Positions 34,790 to 43,614 are shown, counted from the first letter of the stretch. The stretch: DNA of 64,000 nucleotides from Acidobacteriota bacterium (GCA_003223325.1 QHYS01000026.1:1-64000), one strand, 5' to 3'. Notes: generated by a model from the letters alone, not told the origin. Numbers and translations: made by a program.

Positions 34790-34969
34790 TCAGGCAGAAG
34801 TATCCATCACTTCCCTGCCCTTGTAGTAGCCGCAATGTGGGCAAGCTCGATGGGGCTGCTTCATTTCATGGCAATTCGGGCATTCGGTGAAGGCCGGCGC
34901 GACTAAATGATCATGTGCCCGCCGGTTGTTCTTACGTCTTTTCGAATGACGCCGTTTTGGGTTAGGCAT
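34790..34969 (-). CDS. rpmF: Ribosomal protein L32
   Basis: 59 residues, MPNPKRRHSKRRKNNRRAHD at the start, a basic tail that winds into 23S rRNA. The zinc form is kept: CPNC (FTECPNCHEMKQ) and CPHC (RACPHCGYYKGREV). The ATG at 34969 has GAGGAG upstream. It sits between yceD and plsX, the usual bacterial arrangement. Confidence 0.97.
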   Translation of the reverse strand: MPNPKRRHSKRRKNNRRAHDHLVAPAFTECPNCHEMKQPHRACPHCGYYKGREVMDTSA

Positions 34970-35033
34970 GCAAACTCCTCGCTCGGATCGCTGCTCTCTC
35001 GCGCGCGATTCTATGGCGTTTTGATCAATATGG

Positions 35034-35567
35034 CTATTGCTTTTTGAACCAGTCCTGCTTCAGACGAGCCAACGGCTCCATTCGCGGATCACCGGAGTGA
35101 CTCTCGCAGCGGCACGCGTCGCTATTGAGGTTGGCGCCGCAATGCGGGCAGAGGCCCTTGCAATCGCCGCGACAAATGATTTTCATGGGTATGGCCAGCA
35201 ACACCTGTTCCGCAAGCACATCCGTCAGGAAGAGCCCGTCGCCTTCGAAGAAGGCGATCTCGGTGTCGTCCAGTTTCAGCCGAACCTCTTCCTCCCGGGA
35301 AATGGACTGCATGGGCCGGTAATAGAGATCGAAGCCGCGGGTTACCTCCTCGACGACCGGCTCTAAACAGCGCGCACACGCCATCTCCACGCGTGTGTGC
35401 AGCTCCCCGGAAATACGGATTTGGCTGTCCACCATTTCTGCGGTTGCCCGAACCTCCAGTGGATCGATCTGGCGAAAGTCGTGGGTATGATAATCCACCG
35501 CGCCCGGCGCGTAATTCTGATGGAGACGCAGCTTATGCAGCGCCAGTTCTTTGACATCGAGGAACAT
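35034..35567 (-). CDS. yceD: DUF177 (YceD) protein
   Basis: 177 residues. The family pattern is present: GELHTRVEMACARCLEPVVE with a CxxC, a middle with DDTEIAFFEGDGLFLTDVLA, EQVLLAIPMKIICRGDCKG, and the second Cys cluster GLCPHCGANLNSDACRCES. YceD is linked with 23S rRNA levels in several bacteria and is nearly always encoded next to rpmF, as here. The four Cys of the C-terminal part suggest zinc binding. Confidence 0.9.
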   Translation of the reverse strand: MFLDVKELALHKLRLHQNYAPGAVDYHTHDFRQIDPLEVRATAEMVDSQIRISGELHTRVEMACARCLEPVVEEVTRGFDLYYRPMQSISREEEVRLKLDDTEIAFFEGDGLFLTDVLAEQVLLAIPMKIICRGDCKGLCPHCGANLNSDACRCESHSGDPRMEPLARLKQDWFKKQ

Positions 35568-35658
35568 AAACGAGGCCTTTGAAAGCGAAACGTCATTATA
35601 CGGAGCACCCGAACGATGTCAAGAAATCAGCCAGGCGTGTTGTCAACAATGGCGATGC

Positions 35659-36789
35659 TCAAATCGATGCAGTCATCCCGACGAGCTCACGGTGCTGACG
35701 CAGTAGGAAATGATCGGTCATACCGGCGATGTAATCGCAGACAACACGGTGAGGCGCCTCCCGCGCGGTCAACTCAGAATAATATTTCGGCAGGGACGTC
35801 GGATGCGCCAGGTAAAAGCGCAAGAGTTGCTCGAGAGCGTTCACGGAACGGTCCCGCTCTTCGACGATTGCCGGATGATCATAGAGCCGGCGGTAGAGAA
35901 ATCGCTTGAGCTCGCTATTGTTTTTCGCCACCTGCGTGCTGAATCCAACCAGGCGGTGCGGCAGTCGGCGAATATCATCGGTATTCTTGGCGCCGCTCGC
36001 TAAAATCCGCTCCCGAGTTTGCTCGATCAGATCCGTCGCCAGACAGTCGAGGAGCCTTTTAATCGTTTCGCCGATTTTGAGCTTGGTTCGCCCGCCCGGA
36101 TGGGTGCGATCTACCTCATCGTAGACATCGGTAAAGAAAGGCAGTTCCACTCTGAGCATGTCGATCTCGAGCAGGCGCGCCTCAAAACCGTCATCCAGAT
36201 CGGCGGAGTTGTAGGCAATCTCATCGACTGCATTCATCAGCTGGGCCTCTATAGGAGGCTGCAGGTCCAATTGGTATTCAGCAAGTTCCCGGAAGTCTGC
36301 CGGCGGATAGTCGCGCGAGTGCTTGACGATGCCTTCGCGAACTTCGAAAGTCAGATTCAAGCCTGGAAAATCGAGATATCGCTGCTCGAATTGCTCCACG
36401 ATTCTCAGCGCATGCAAGTTGTGATCGAAGCGGTCGCCGTAATCGCGCATCAATTCGTGGAGGCGCATTTCGCCGGCATGTCCAAATGGCGGATGTCCGA
36501 TGTCGTGCACCAGGGCAAGCGCTTCGGCCAGTTCGGTATTCAAGCCGAGTGCCTGCGCCACGGTGCGCGCAATCTGAGCGACCTCGATGGTGTGCGTCAG
36601 GCGATTCCGGAAATGATCGGAGTAGCGGGTCGTAAAGACCTGCGTCTTTGCCTCTAAACGGCGAAATGCACGCGAGTGGATCACGCGATCGCGATCCCGC
36701 GCGTATTCGCCGCGATAGGGATGCATGGGTTCCGGCCAGCGACGCCCACGGGAACACCTCTCATCCATGGCTACCGCGGCCAGATCCAT
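35659..36789 (-). CDS. dgt: dGTPase-type deoxynucleoside triphosphohydrolase (HD domain)
   Basis: 376 residues. The HD phosphohydrolase motifs are FRNRLTHTIEVAQIARTVAQ and LALVHDIGHPPFGHAGEMRL; QLMNAVDEIAYNSADLDDG carries the final metal Asp. The N-terminal signature SRAFRRLEAKTQVF is typical of bacterial dGTPases. It cleaves dNTPs to nucleoside and tripolyphosphate. ATG 36789 is used; a later Met (MHPYRGEYARD) is possible. Confidence 0.92.
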   Translation of the reverse strand: MDLAAVAMDERCSRGRRWPEPMHPYRGEYARDRDRVIHSRAFRRLEAKTQVFTTRYSDHFRNRLTHTIEVAQIARTVAQALGLNTELAEALALVHDIGHPPFGHAGEMRLHELMRDYGDRFDHNLHALRIVEQFEQRYLDFPGLNLTFEVREGIVKHSRDYPPADFRELAEYQLDLQPPIEAQLMNAVDEIAYNSADLDDGFEARLLEIDMLRVELPFFTDVYDEVDRTHPGGRTKLKIGETIKRLLDCLATDLIEQTRERILASGAKNTDDIRRLPHRLVGFSTQVAKNNSELKRFLYRRLYDHPAIVEERDRSVNALEQLLRFYLAHPTSLPKYYSELTAREAPHRVVCDYIAGMTDHFLLRQHRELVGMTASI

Positions 36790-36867
36790 GCGGTCATTCT
36801 ATGTCACGGCGATTTCGCGAGAAAGAACGGACACCGGGGAAAAACACACGGAGGGCCTGAGGCGAGT

Positions 36868-37590
36868 TCACCCCTTTACCTGAAGCAATTGCAGGCGCTC
36901 GTCCGCTTCCTGAGCGGCCTGAGTACCGGGGAACTCCTCTTTCACTTGCTTATAAAGCTTGGCCGCCTGAGCTGGATCGGAGCTGCTGTAGTGATCAGCC
37001 AACGCCAGTAAGACGACGGGCTTGGGAACGAAGAGGGTCGGCTTGTTGGCAAGCTGCTGGTAGAGCGGCACCGCCTGCGAACCTTTTCCAGCCTCATCAT
37101 AGACCTGTGCCAGCTTGAAACGCGCCAGAGCCGAGAGGCTCTCATCCCTGCTCGATTGCAAAGACTTCAAATCGTTTTCAGCCTCGTCGTAACGCCCCAG
37201 CTTCTCAAGACTCAAAGCCGCGTAATAGCGGGCCAATTGCCCGGGGCGGGTCCTGGAATAACGGTTTGCGACGTCCGTGAATCTCTTTACGGCATCGGCG
37301 TACTTGTTCTTTTCGTCCACATAGGTAACTTCATTTGGCAGAGCGGGTTCCTCGGCTTTCCGAATCCGCGCCTGGTAAATCTTCATGGCGTCGGCTAATG
37401 CGGACGCTCCTTTGGCGGTTTGGTTTTGGGTGTAAAAGCGCCAGCCCAGCACCACGAGCACAATGAACAGTACCACCCCGCCATAGACCCAGATGTCCCG
37501 CTGATGCGAAAAAATAGCCTCAGCGCCGTGGCTCAAGGTCTCGCGGATTTCGTCTTTTTTCAGTTCCTTGCGGGAGATATGCTGCGGCAA
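36868..37590 (-). CDS. YfgM-like tetratricopeptide membrane protein
   Basis: 240 residues from TTG 37590, chosen because AAGGAG lies six bases upstream and the product then begins PQHISRKELKKDEIRETLSH, as in relatives. One membrane helix (VYGGVVLFIVLVVLGWRF) near residue 40 places a TPR-like domain in the periplasm: YYAALSLEKLGRYDEAENDL, ARFKLAQVYDEAGKGSQAVP, LLALADHYSSSDPAQAAKLY. The family acts as an ancillary chaperone at the Sec translocon in E. coli. A longer frame to 37695 exists. Confidence 0.8.
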   Translation of the reverse strand: MPQHISRKELKKDEIRETLSHGAEAIFSHQRDIWVYGGVVLFIVLVVLGWRFYTQNQTAKGASALADAMKIYQARIRKAEEPALPNEVTYVDEKNKYADAVKRFTDVANRYSRTRPGQLARYYAALSLEKLGRYDEAENDLKSLQSSRDESLSALARFKLAQVYDEAGKGSQAVPLYQQLANKPTLFVPKPVVLLALADHYSSSDPAQAAKLYKQVKEEFPGTQAAQEADERLQLLQVKG

Positions 37591-37743
37591 ACGAAGCTCC
37601 TTGATAGGGAGTCGACTGAAAATCCTGCCGTAATCCTGCGGGAGTCCGAACCGCAGGGGCCGCACTTGAGGCGACACAAAAAGAACCGGCCCCATCCAGC
37701 GAACAGGGCCTCATCAATCGAAGAAACAATGAAACTTAAGCTT

Positions 37744-37950
37744 TTACGGTACGGTTACGTTCTCGGCCTGGTAGCCCTTTGGCCCCTGTTTGACCTCGAA
37801 CTCGACCATCTGTCCCTCCGTCAGCGATTTGTAGCCATCCATCTGAATCGCGGAGAAATGGACGAATACGTCCTCTCCCGACTGGCGCTGGATGAAGCCA
37901 TAACCCTTTGCCGCGTTAAACCACTTCACCACACCTTGTTCTCTGCTCAA
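37744..37950 (-). CDS. cspA: Cold shock protein
   Basis: About 68 residues of a single OB-fold. RNP1 is KGYGFIQR and RNP2 is [10 protein letters not shown], with WFNAAKGYG typical of CspA. It binds single-stranded RNA and DNA. I favour TTG 37950 because AGGAG lies eight bases upstream; a GTG at 37959 would add three residues (MKK). The 240 bases upstream contain no gene and could hold the long 5' leader common for this family. Confidence 0.93.
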   Translation of the reverse strand: MSREQGVVKWFNAAKGYGFIQRQSGEDVFVHFSAIQMDGYKSLTEGQMVEFEVKQGPKGYQAENVTVP

Positions 37951-38198
37951 CTTCTTCACTCCTCATCTTGATCTTCGCTATTTGCCGGGTGTAACGCCAG
38001 TCGGTGGAGCTCGGAATTACCCGGTGACGGGGCCCTTGCACCACTACGGGATTACAAGACCCAATCAAACGCGGCGCAATGCTGGCATAAACTGCCCCCT
38101 GCTGTCCAGAGCCTTTGTAGCTTAGCTTATCCGGGCGGCTTACGCGGCCCGACTGTCGGCCTCTGACTGGGGCGCTGGAACTCGGTTTTTGGTGCGGT

Positions 38199-38654
38199 TT
38201 ACTTATCTTGCAGATGTGGAGCGGAGTGCGGCTGGCCTAGCTTTTTCGCCATGATCACTTCCGCACCGCCCTGAGGAGTGCGACGCAGCTCAAATTCGTC
38301 CATAAAAGTTCGCATGAGGAAAATCCCGCGGCCGGAGGTCTTCAAAAGATTTTCGTCCGCGAGCGGATCCGGCACCTCATGCAGGTCAAAGCCCCGCCCC
38401 TGATCGAGGATGTGCACAATGAACTTGTCGTCCCTCACCTCAAAGTTCAGTTGAATCTTCTTGTGACGCTGCTCTTCATTTCCGTAGCGAAAGGCATTGA
38501 TCACGCCTTCCCTTACAGACATGCCGATTTTCAGACAGTCGTCATCATTGAAGCCGGCCGCTCTGGCCACGCGTTCGGTTATGCCTTCAGCCAATGCCAC
38601 GCTGTCAAGCAGCGTCTCCATCGTAACTTCGATGCGGTTGGTACCATTCGTCAT
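38199..38654 (-). CDS. RsbW-like anti-sigma regulatory kinase (HATPase_c_2)
   Basis: 151 residues from ATG 38654 (MTNGTNRIEVTMETLLDSVA). GHKL ATPase motifs are the N box SVREGVINAFRYGNEEQ, the G1 box ILDQGRGFDLHEVPDP and G2 TSGRGIFLMRTFMDEFELRR. The family phosphorylates an STAS anti-anti-sigma factor and binds a sigma factor; no such partner lies next to it. An upstream ATG at 38690 is in frame but less likely. Confidence 0.85.
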   Translation of the reverse strand: MTNGTNRIEVTMETLLDSVALAEGITERVARAAGFNDDDCLKIGMSVREGVINAFRYGNEEQRHKKIQLNFEVRDDKFIVHILDQGRGFDLHEVPDPLADENLLKTSGRGIFLMRTFMDEFELRRTPQGGAEVIMAKKLGQPHSAPHLQDK

Positions 38655-39208
38655 ATCTTCCGTCTCTAGAGCGGGGCCACTCAGTAGCATAGCTCATTTG
38701 GAATGGCCCACAAAAGCAGCTACCTGCCTTCGCAAATGCGCAATCGTAGTGAATGCTCAGGCCCCATAAGTACGGTCGAAGGTGGAAGAATGGTGACTAC
38801 TCAGAATTTGGGCCAAGCTGGGCTCCTGCGACAGCAATGTTTTGCTTCGAGTGCGATTGACCAAAGCTATCTCACGTTGATGGTCGGGACGCTCAACGCC
38901 GGCAGGGTTATAGTGAACGACGAACCGCTCGCGGGCATAGTTCCGGTTAAAGACGGCCGCGCTGAGCGCCTTAAAAAAGCATGGGTGAGGGGAAGCGGGG
39001 CTCCGGCCGCAAGGCTAAACCAACTGAGTGGGCAGCGCCAGAGGCGCTTTTGCCGGCCGCTTGTCACCCAAACAGTTACTTCTTGCCTCTTGAGGTGCAA
39101 CTTCGGTCTCCGCTCTTTACACAAGCCTGGCCGATGCCCATATTGGAGAGACGAAATCAGCTTCTCAATTTCGCTGCGGTTAATTCAGCGTCGAAAGAGG
39201 TTTGCCAA
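38655..39208. other. 550-base divergent gap with a relic
   Basis: Between the anti-sigma gene and lemA. A plus-strand frame at 38703-39212 has no family resemblance. The only recognisable piece is the minus-strand relic at 38867-38956. Confidence 0.4.
38867..38956 (-). pseudogene. C-terminal relic of a glycoside hydrolase-like protein
   Basis: The last 29 residues before a TAG at 38869-38867 read SLTGTMPASGSSFTITLPAL and then SVPTINVR. A terminal (S/G)SSFT(Y/I)TLPA.SV..(I/L) strand ending at the stop is typical of arabinofuranosidase and related glycoside hydrolases. The sequence upstream is not recognisable, so only the end of a lost gene remains. Confidence 0.4.
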
Positions 39209-39772
39209 ATGATGCCTGCGCTGATCGTCATCGCGATCCTCGCACTATCGATTGTGTTTATCTACAACGGACTGGTGCGGCTCCGGGTGCAATGTGATAA
39301 CGCTTGGGCGGATATCGATGTGCAGCTCAAGCGCCGTTACGACCTGATCCCCAACCTGGTCGAAACCGTCAAGGGATATGCCGCGCACGAGCGCGGGACC
39401 TTCGAGGCCGTGACGGCAGCGCGCAATCAGGCCATGTCGGCGCAAGGTCCCGCGGCCAAAGGTCAGGCCGAGGGAATGCTGAGCGGCGCTTTGCGCCAGC
39501 TCTTTGCGCTCTCGGAAGCCTACCCTCAGCTTCGCGCTGCGGAAAACTTTGCCCAGCTTCAGGCCTCGCTCAACCAGATTGAAGACACGCTGCAGAATGC
39601 GCGCCGTTATTACAACGCTGCGGTGCGCGATTTCAACACCCGCGTGGAGCAATTTCCTTCCAATATGGTTGCGGGCATGGGCAATTTCAAACCGCGCGAG
39701 TTCTTCGAAATCTCGGCTCCGGCCGAACGCGAAGTTCCGCGTGTCAACTTCAGCACGACGCCAGCGGCCTGA
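39209..39772 (+). CDS. lemA: LemA family protein
   Basis: 187 residues. An N-terminal membrane helix (PALIVIAILALSIVFIYNGL) is followed by the coiled-coil family core: NAWADIDVQLKRRYDLIPNL, VETVKGYAAHERGTFEAVTA, and FAQLQASLNQIEDTLQNARR, YYNAAVRDFNTRVEQFPSNM. Met codons at 39209 and 39212 are both possible starts, with AAAGAGG upstream. It is followed by a DUF2207 gene, the usual partner. Function unclear; envelope related. Confidence 0.92.
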   Translation: MMPALIVIAILALSIVFIYNGLVRLRVQCDNAWADIDVQLKRRYDLIPNLVETVKGYAAHERGTFEAVTAARNQAMSAQGPAAKGQAEGMLSGALRQLFALSEAYPQLRAAENFAQLQASLNQIEDTLQNARRYYNAAVRDFNTRVEQFPSNMVAGMGNFKPREFFEISAPAEREVPRVNFSTTPAA

Positions 39773-39782
39773 ACCTCGCTCG

Positions 39783-41558
39783 ATGGTTTCTGCTGGCATC
39801 CGGTGTCTCGAAAACCGCCGGCACAACTCTACCCTGAGCCGTTTGTCACGACGCTTCCGCCGGGGGGCCCTCCTCTGTCCGGCTCTTATGTTGGGGACGT
39901 TGTTTGCCGGCCCAACTTCTGCAGGCACGGTGCGCATCCGCGATTTCCATGCTGAGCTCGATGTGCTGCCGGACTCCTCCCTCGACGTCACTGAGACCAT
40001 TCAAGTCGACTTCACCGGCGCCCGGAACGGAATTTATCGCACCATTCCCGTGGAGTATGAGGGGCCCGGCGGCTTCAATTATTCGCTTTTCCTTACCGAC
40101 ATCACCGCCACCGATTCCGACGGCGCCTCCCTTCGCATCGAAAAGCAGCGGCACGCCGGAAATCTCCAACTGAAGTTCCATGTCCCTGCCGCGGAGGATA
40201 CTTCGAGAAATATCTCGCTTCATTATCGCGTTCGCGACGGCCTGCGCTTCTTCGAGGATCATGACGAACTCTATTGGAACGTGACCGGCACCGGCTGGGA
40301 TGTTCTCATCGAATCCGCAAGCGCGCATGTCATCCTGCCCGGAGGAGTCACGGGCCTGCGTGCGGCCAACTACACCGGCTTCTTGGGCTCCCGCTTGCAG
40401 GACGCGCGCGTGGATATCCTCGGCAGCAACATCGATATCCGATCCCAGCGGCCGCTTGCCTTTCACGAAGGCCTGACCATTGTCGCCGGATGGGACAAGG
40501 GATTCGTGCACGAGCCGGCCGGTTCTGAGAAAGTCGCGCAATTCCTGCAGAGCAATTGGCCCCTGTTCGTTCCCGCCGGCGTCTTCGTGCTGATGTTTTG
40601 GCTTTGGTATACGCGGGGCCGGGAGCCGCGGGTAGGTGCAATTGCCGTGCAATATGAGCAGCCTGCCGGCCTTTCTCCTGGCGAAGCGGGAGCGCTGGTT
40701 GACGATCAAGCGGGAATTCGCGACATTACCGCGACGCTGGTCGACCTTGCCGTGCGCGGATTCATCGTGATCGAAGAGAAAGAGGTCTCCCACTTGATGG
40801 GTTTGTATTCCAACAAGGAATACGTCTTTCATCTCAACAAGAAGCCGACGGAATGGACGGGAGCGAAGTCTTACGAATTACTCTTGCTTAACGGAATTTT
40901 CGGGGCGCCTCTCGTGGGCGTGCGAGATGAGGTCGCGCTCTCCGAATTACAGAATCGGTTCTATAAGAATCTGCCGGGAATTCGCAGGGCGATTCTTGAG
41001 TCCTTAGTGCAGCACGGCTATTTCGCGTACCGGCCCGATATTGTTCGCCAGGCATACATACTTGCTGCTGCCGTCACCGGAGCTCTGCTCTACCTATTCG
41101 GCCAATCCTTTAGCGTCGCCGCAATTCTGACGGGTCTCGCGATCGCCGGGTTCGGGTGGTTCATGCCTACGCGAACCGTTGATGACGTCCGTGCACTTCA
41201 CGATACGCTCGGATTCGAGAACTTTCTGAGCCACGTCGAAGGCGATCACCTGGCCCGGACACCCCAGTCTCCTGCAAATTTCGAGAAGTACCTCCCGTTT
41301 GCCATGGCGCTGGGCGTGGAGAAAAAATGGGTCGGTGCCTTCGACGGAATGCTGCAGCAGCCATCCTGGTATCAAACGACCGGCACCGCGGTGTTTCACC
41401 CTGTCGGTTTTGTATACAGCCTCGATCAAATGGCTGCGCGTACCGGGCAGGTGATGGCTTCCGCGCCCAGAAGCTCAGGCAATTCGGCCACCTCGGGATT
41501 TGGCGGTATGGGCGGAGTGGGCGGCGGCTTTGGCGGCGGGGGCGGCGGCGGCTTCTAA
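39783..41558 (+). CDS. DUF2207 membrane protein
   Basis: 591 residues from ATG 39783. After a hydrophobic N-terminus (ALLCPALMLGTLFAGPTSAG) comes the extracytoplasmic DUF2207 domain: VRIRDFHAELDVLPDSSLDV, TETIQVDFTGARNGIYRTIP, LHYRVRDGLRFFEDHDELYW and NVTGTGWDV. A membrane helix (PLFVPAGVFVLMFWLWYT) leads to a cytoplasmic part with two further helices (YILAAAVTGALLYLFG, FSVAAILTGLAIAGFGWFMP). The C-terminus is glycine-rich (GGVGGGFGGGGGGGF), typical for this family. It lies 10 bases after lemA. Confidence 0.9.
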   Translation: MVSAGIRCLENRRHNSTLSRLSRRFRRGALLCPALMLGTLFAGPTSAGTVRIRDFHAELDVLPDSSLDVTETIQVDFTGARNGIYRTIPVEYEGPGGFNYSLFLTDITATDSDGASLRIEKQRHAGNLQLKFHVPAAEDTSRNISLHYRVRDGLRFFEDHDELYWNVTGTGWDVLIESASAHVILPGGVTGLRAANYTGFLGSRLQDARVDILGSNIDIRSQRPLAFHEGLTIVAGWDKGFVHEPAGSEKVAQFLQSNWPLFVPAGVFVLMFWLWYTRGREPRVGAIAVQYEQPAGLSPGEAGALVDDQAGIRDITATLVDLAVRGFIVIEEKEVSHLMGLYSNKEYVFHLNKKPTEWTGAKSYELLLLNGIFGAPLVGVRDEVALSELQNRFYKNLPGIRRAILESLVQHGYFAYRPDIVRQAYILAAAVTGALLYLFGQSFSVAAILTGLAIAGFGWFMPTRTVDDVRALHDTLGFENFLSHVEGDHLARTPQSPANFEKYLPFAMALGVEKKWVGAFDGMLQQPSWYQTTGTAVFHPVGFVYSLDQMAARTGQVMASAPRSSGNSATSGFGGMGGVGGGFGGGGGGGF

Positions 41559-42169
41559 AGATTAGAGGATGCTATTGCCGCGTGGCCAGTTCCTCGACGC
41601 GTTGGGCCACTCGCCGGCCATTCAATTCGTGAAAACTCACGCGCACATGGTCCCCAGGACTTATACTAATAATCGAAAGTTCCACCGCCAAATCTTCCAC
41701 CGTCTCCTGCACACGGACTTTCAGATGGCCCTCACCGACGCCGACGACGTTACCTTCGATCGTGCGCCGCACGGCCCCCCGCATCCCGTCCCTTCGTAGC
41801 CTTTGCAGCCGTCCCGCCTCGCGCCACGCCTCTTGTGCAAAAGGTTGCCCCAGCATGCCATCACCGCAGCCCGGTTGATGTATCCGATCATTTTCTCCGG
41901 ATTCTGGCGGTCGACTACCGGCAACCGCCCCACGTTATTCATGAGCATTTTGGTCAAAGCGTCAAAGGCGCTTTCGTCCGGATAAGCTACGATCAGCGAC
42001 CGCGAACCACCATCGATCACGGGCCTATCTCCTGTCGGATTCTCTTCGAGCCCGCAAAGGATATCGCCTTGCGTGACGATTCGCGCCCTCCATCGCCTCA
42101 GGAATCCCTTGTCCCCTGATCTTGTCTCAACCGTATGTCGCCATCATGCCGACGATGAGCCCTCGCCGG

Positions 42170-42806
42170 GTAGGCCCGGGGAATTTCACTCCGAGCCTCC
42201 CACAGATCCGGACGTGAATCTCTCGATTCATCCGGCTCGTGCCACCCAGTGAAGGCTAACGCCTTCCATCAAGACCAGGAGTTCCTCGGGTTGCCCGTTG
42301 ACTCCGCGTGATGTGGGTGACCTGCTCCCTTGGCTCCACGGGCATTACCCCGCTTCCGCGCTACTACGAAGCAGTGCGCCCCTGATCGGTGCATCGGTAC
42401 TTTCGGCCTCGTGGGGTGTCCACTTGGGCCTTTTCCCTTAGCATCACCGACCCGGTTCTCAAGTTCCGTACGAAGGCCCAGATAAGAGTCATGCCGCCTG
42501 TACGCCGGACCCCGCATGGCCAGTAAGTAGGTCCCTTCCATACTGCTCCCAGGACAAGGTGGAAACCCTGGTTTCGGTGTCATCAAAGATCCTTTCGACG
42601 CTTCATCAGCGGATCGTTTGCACTCATCTCTCTTATCCACACATGACGTGATCTAATGTCACGCCTTTTAACCCTAACGTTCACCACCGCGGCCTTTGGG
42701 GAGCGAAGCAGCTTAGGGCAGTTTGAAGCCCCCTCCTACAAGGCGGCTCCGAAGGGTCCTCCTTCATCTTTCGCACAGCATGACGCTTTCGCGTCTTCCT
42801 GACACA
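42170..42806 (-). ncRNA. Group II intron without reverse transcriptase ORF
   Basis: On the minus strand a domain V helix is clear at 42238-42204: it begins GAGCCGGATGAATCGAGAGA, carries the AGC triad and a GAGA tetraloop, and closes with TTCACGTCCGGATCT. A domain VI-like segment follows to CCTAC near 42170. Upstream sequence resembles domain I of bacterial group II introns (GTACGGAACTTGAGAACCGG region near 42460, GCTAAGGGAAAAGG). No intron-encoded protein is present; the minus-strand frame at 42269-42640 is only an incidental reading of the ribozyme. Boundaries are estimated: 5' near GTGTCAGG at 42806, 3' near 42170. It interrupts clcA. Confidence 0.75.
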
Positions 42807-42950
42807 ACCACCTCGGGGATCACAATCACCCAGGGCCCAAGTTGAGTCGCTTCGGATCGGAAATGCGGAAATGAAAGGACCACTGGTGATAGAACGTCAC
42901 ATTCGTGAAGAAGCCAATCAGGTTGTACAAGATGAATGCGATCAGCCGGC

Positions 42951-42966
42951 GATCAATCGATCAATC
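42951..42966. repeat. 8-base perfect tandem duplication in clcA
   Basis: GATCAATC occurs twice without spacer. Removing one unit restores the reading of helix A (AIGLI followed by AGLIAFILYN, apart from one further missing base next to it). Confidence 0.7.
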
Positions 42967-43108
42967 CGATGGCGGCCCCCGTCAGAGATACGAATCCCAG
43001 CCGGTACCCCGGTGTTGTTGGTTGTCGCACTCACCCGTCCGTTGGTATCAGTCAAATAGATTTCTCCTCTTCTCTCTGCAATCTGGGCGGATCAACGGAA
43101 GGATGAAC

Positions 43109-43606
43109 TCAGGTATAAGGGGATTGCTTCTGCCGTTTTCCAGACGCCTGCTCATACGCCCTTCGCCGCCGGCTCGAGCCGGGTTCCTGTGAAGCCGCCG
43201 CCAGCACCGCCTGCAGAGCGTGCGTCAGTTCGGGTGCACTTACGCGTAGCTCGGCAATGCGGTGCCGCACCAGCCGGCTCAGCAGCTTTTCTCCTCGCGG
43301 CGTCACGTGCACGTGCACTTGACGCCGGTCTCGCTGAGAGCGTTCGCGACGAAAAAGCCCCCGCCTTTCCATGCGGTCTACGAGCTCAACGGCGCTGTGA
43401 TGCTGGATCTGCAGCCGTTCGGCCAGGCTGCGAATGGTTGGTTCGTGGTCCGGGGGCAGTCCGCGCAGCGCCAACAGGCCCATATACTGCTGCGGTTCGA
43501 GACCCACCGACCGGGCCGCCTTTTCGCTGTTATTTAGATAGCGCCGGATTAGAAAGCGGAACTGCGCAAGGGCTTGATATTCGGCAGTGTTGCTGGAGCG
43601 GTTCAT
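43109..43606 (-). CDS. MarR-family transcriptional regulator
   Basis: 165 residues. Winged-helix core: SVGLEPQQYMGLLALRGLPP, TIRSLAERLQIQHHSAVELV (recognition helix) and DRMERRGLFRRERSQRDRRQ with the wing VHVHVTPRGEKLLSRLVRHR. It should bind DNA as a dimer and respond to a small ligand. A palindrome and a perfect TATAAT lie just upstream of its start, which suggests autoregulation. The neighbouring clcA remnant runs in the same direction downstream. Confidence 0.9.
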   Translation of the reverse strand: MNRSSNTAEYQALAQFRFLIRRYLNNSEKAARSVGLEPQQYMGLLALRGLPPDHEPTIRSLAERLQIQHHSAVELVDRMERRGLFRRERSQRDRRQVHVHVTPRGEKLLSRLVRHRIAELRVSAPELTHALQAVLAAASQEPGSSRRRRAYEQASGKRQKQSPYT

Positions 43607-43614
43607 CGACCTTA

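Larger units (their letters stand above)
41572..43055 (-). pseudogene. clcA: ClC-type chloride channel with CBS domain, split and decayed
   Basis: TTG 43055, with GAGGAG eight bases upstream, opens a ClC gene. Helix A appears across two frames (RLGFVSLTGAAIGLI, then LIAFILYNLIGFFTNVTFYH). After WVIVIPEVV an intron intervenes (42170-42806), and the gene resumes with GLIVGMMATYG and KIRGQGIPEAMEG. The next 1 kb of membrane helices is missing: the text jumps to RIVTQGDILCGLEENPTGDR and a CBS domain (DALTKMLMNNVGRLPVVDRQ, MIGYINRAAVMACW). One more frame change near 41850 precedes the end, AVELSIISISPGDHVRVSFH, to TAG 41572. A tandem GATCAATC at 42951-42966 accounts for one frameshift. Confidence 0.78.

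Noticed and set aside
37960-38198. Possible tRNA or stable RNA between cspA and the anti-sigma gene
   Set aside because: No T-loop or anticodon stem could be found; GC-rich pairing alone is not enough. A cold shock leader is more likely.
38703-39212. 169-codon plus-strand frame before lemA
   Set aside because: No family, no ribosome site, overlaps a minus-strand relic and the lemA start.
39846-40832. Minus-strand frame opposite DUF2207
   Set aside because: Shadow of the plus-strand gene, which has clear domains and membrane helices.
42269-42640. 123-codon minus-strand frame
   Set aside because: Lies inside the group II intron RNA; its text follows ribozyme sequence rather than any protein family.
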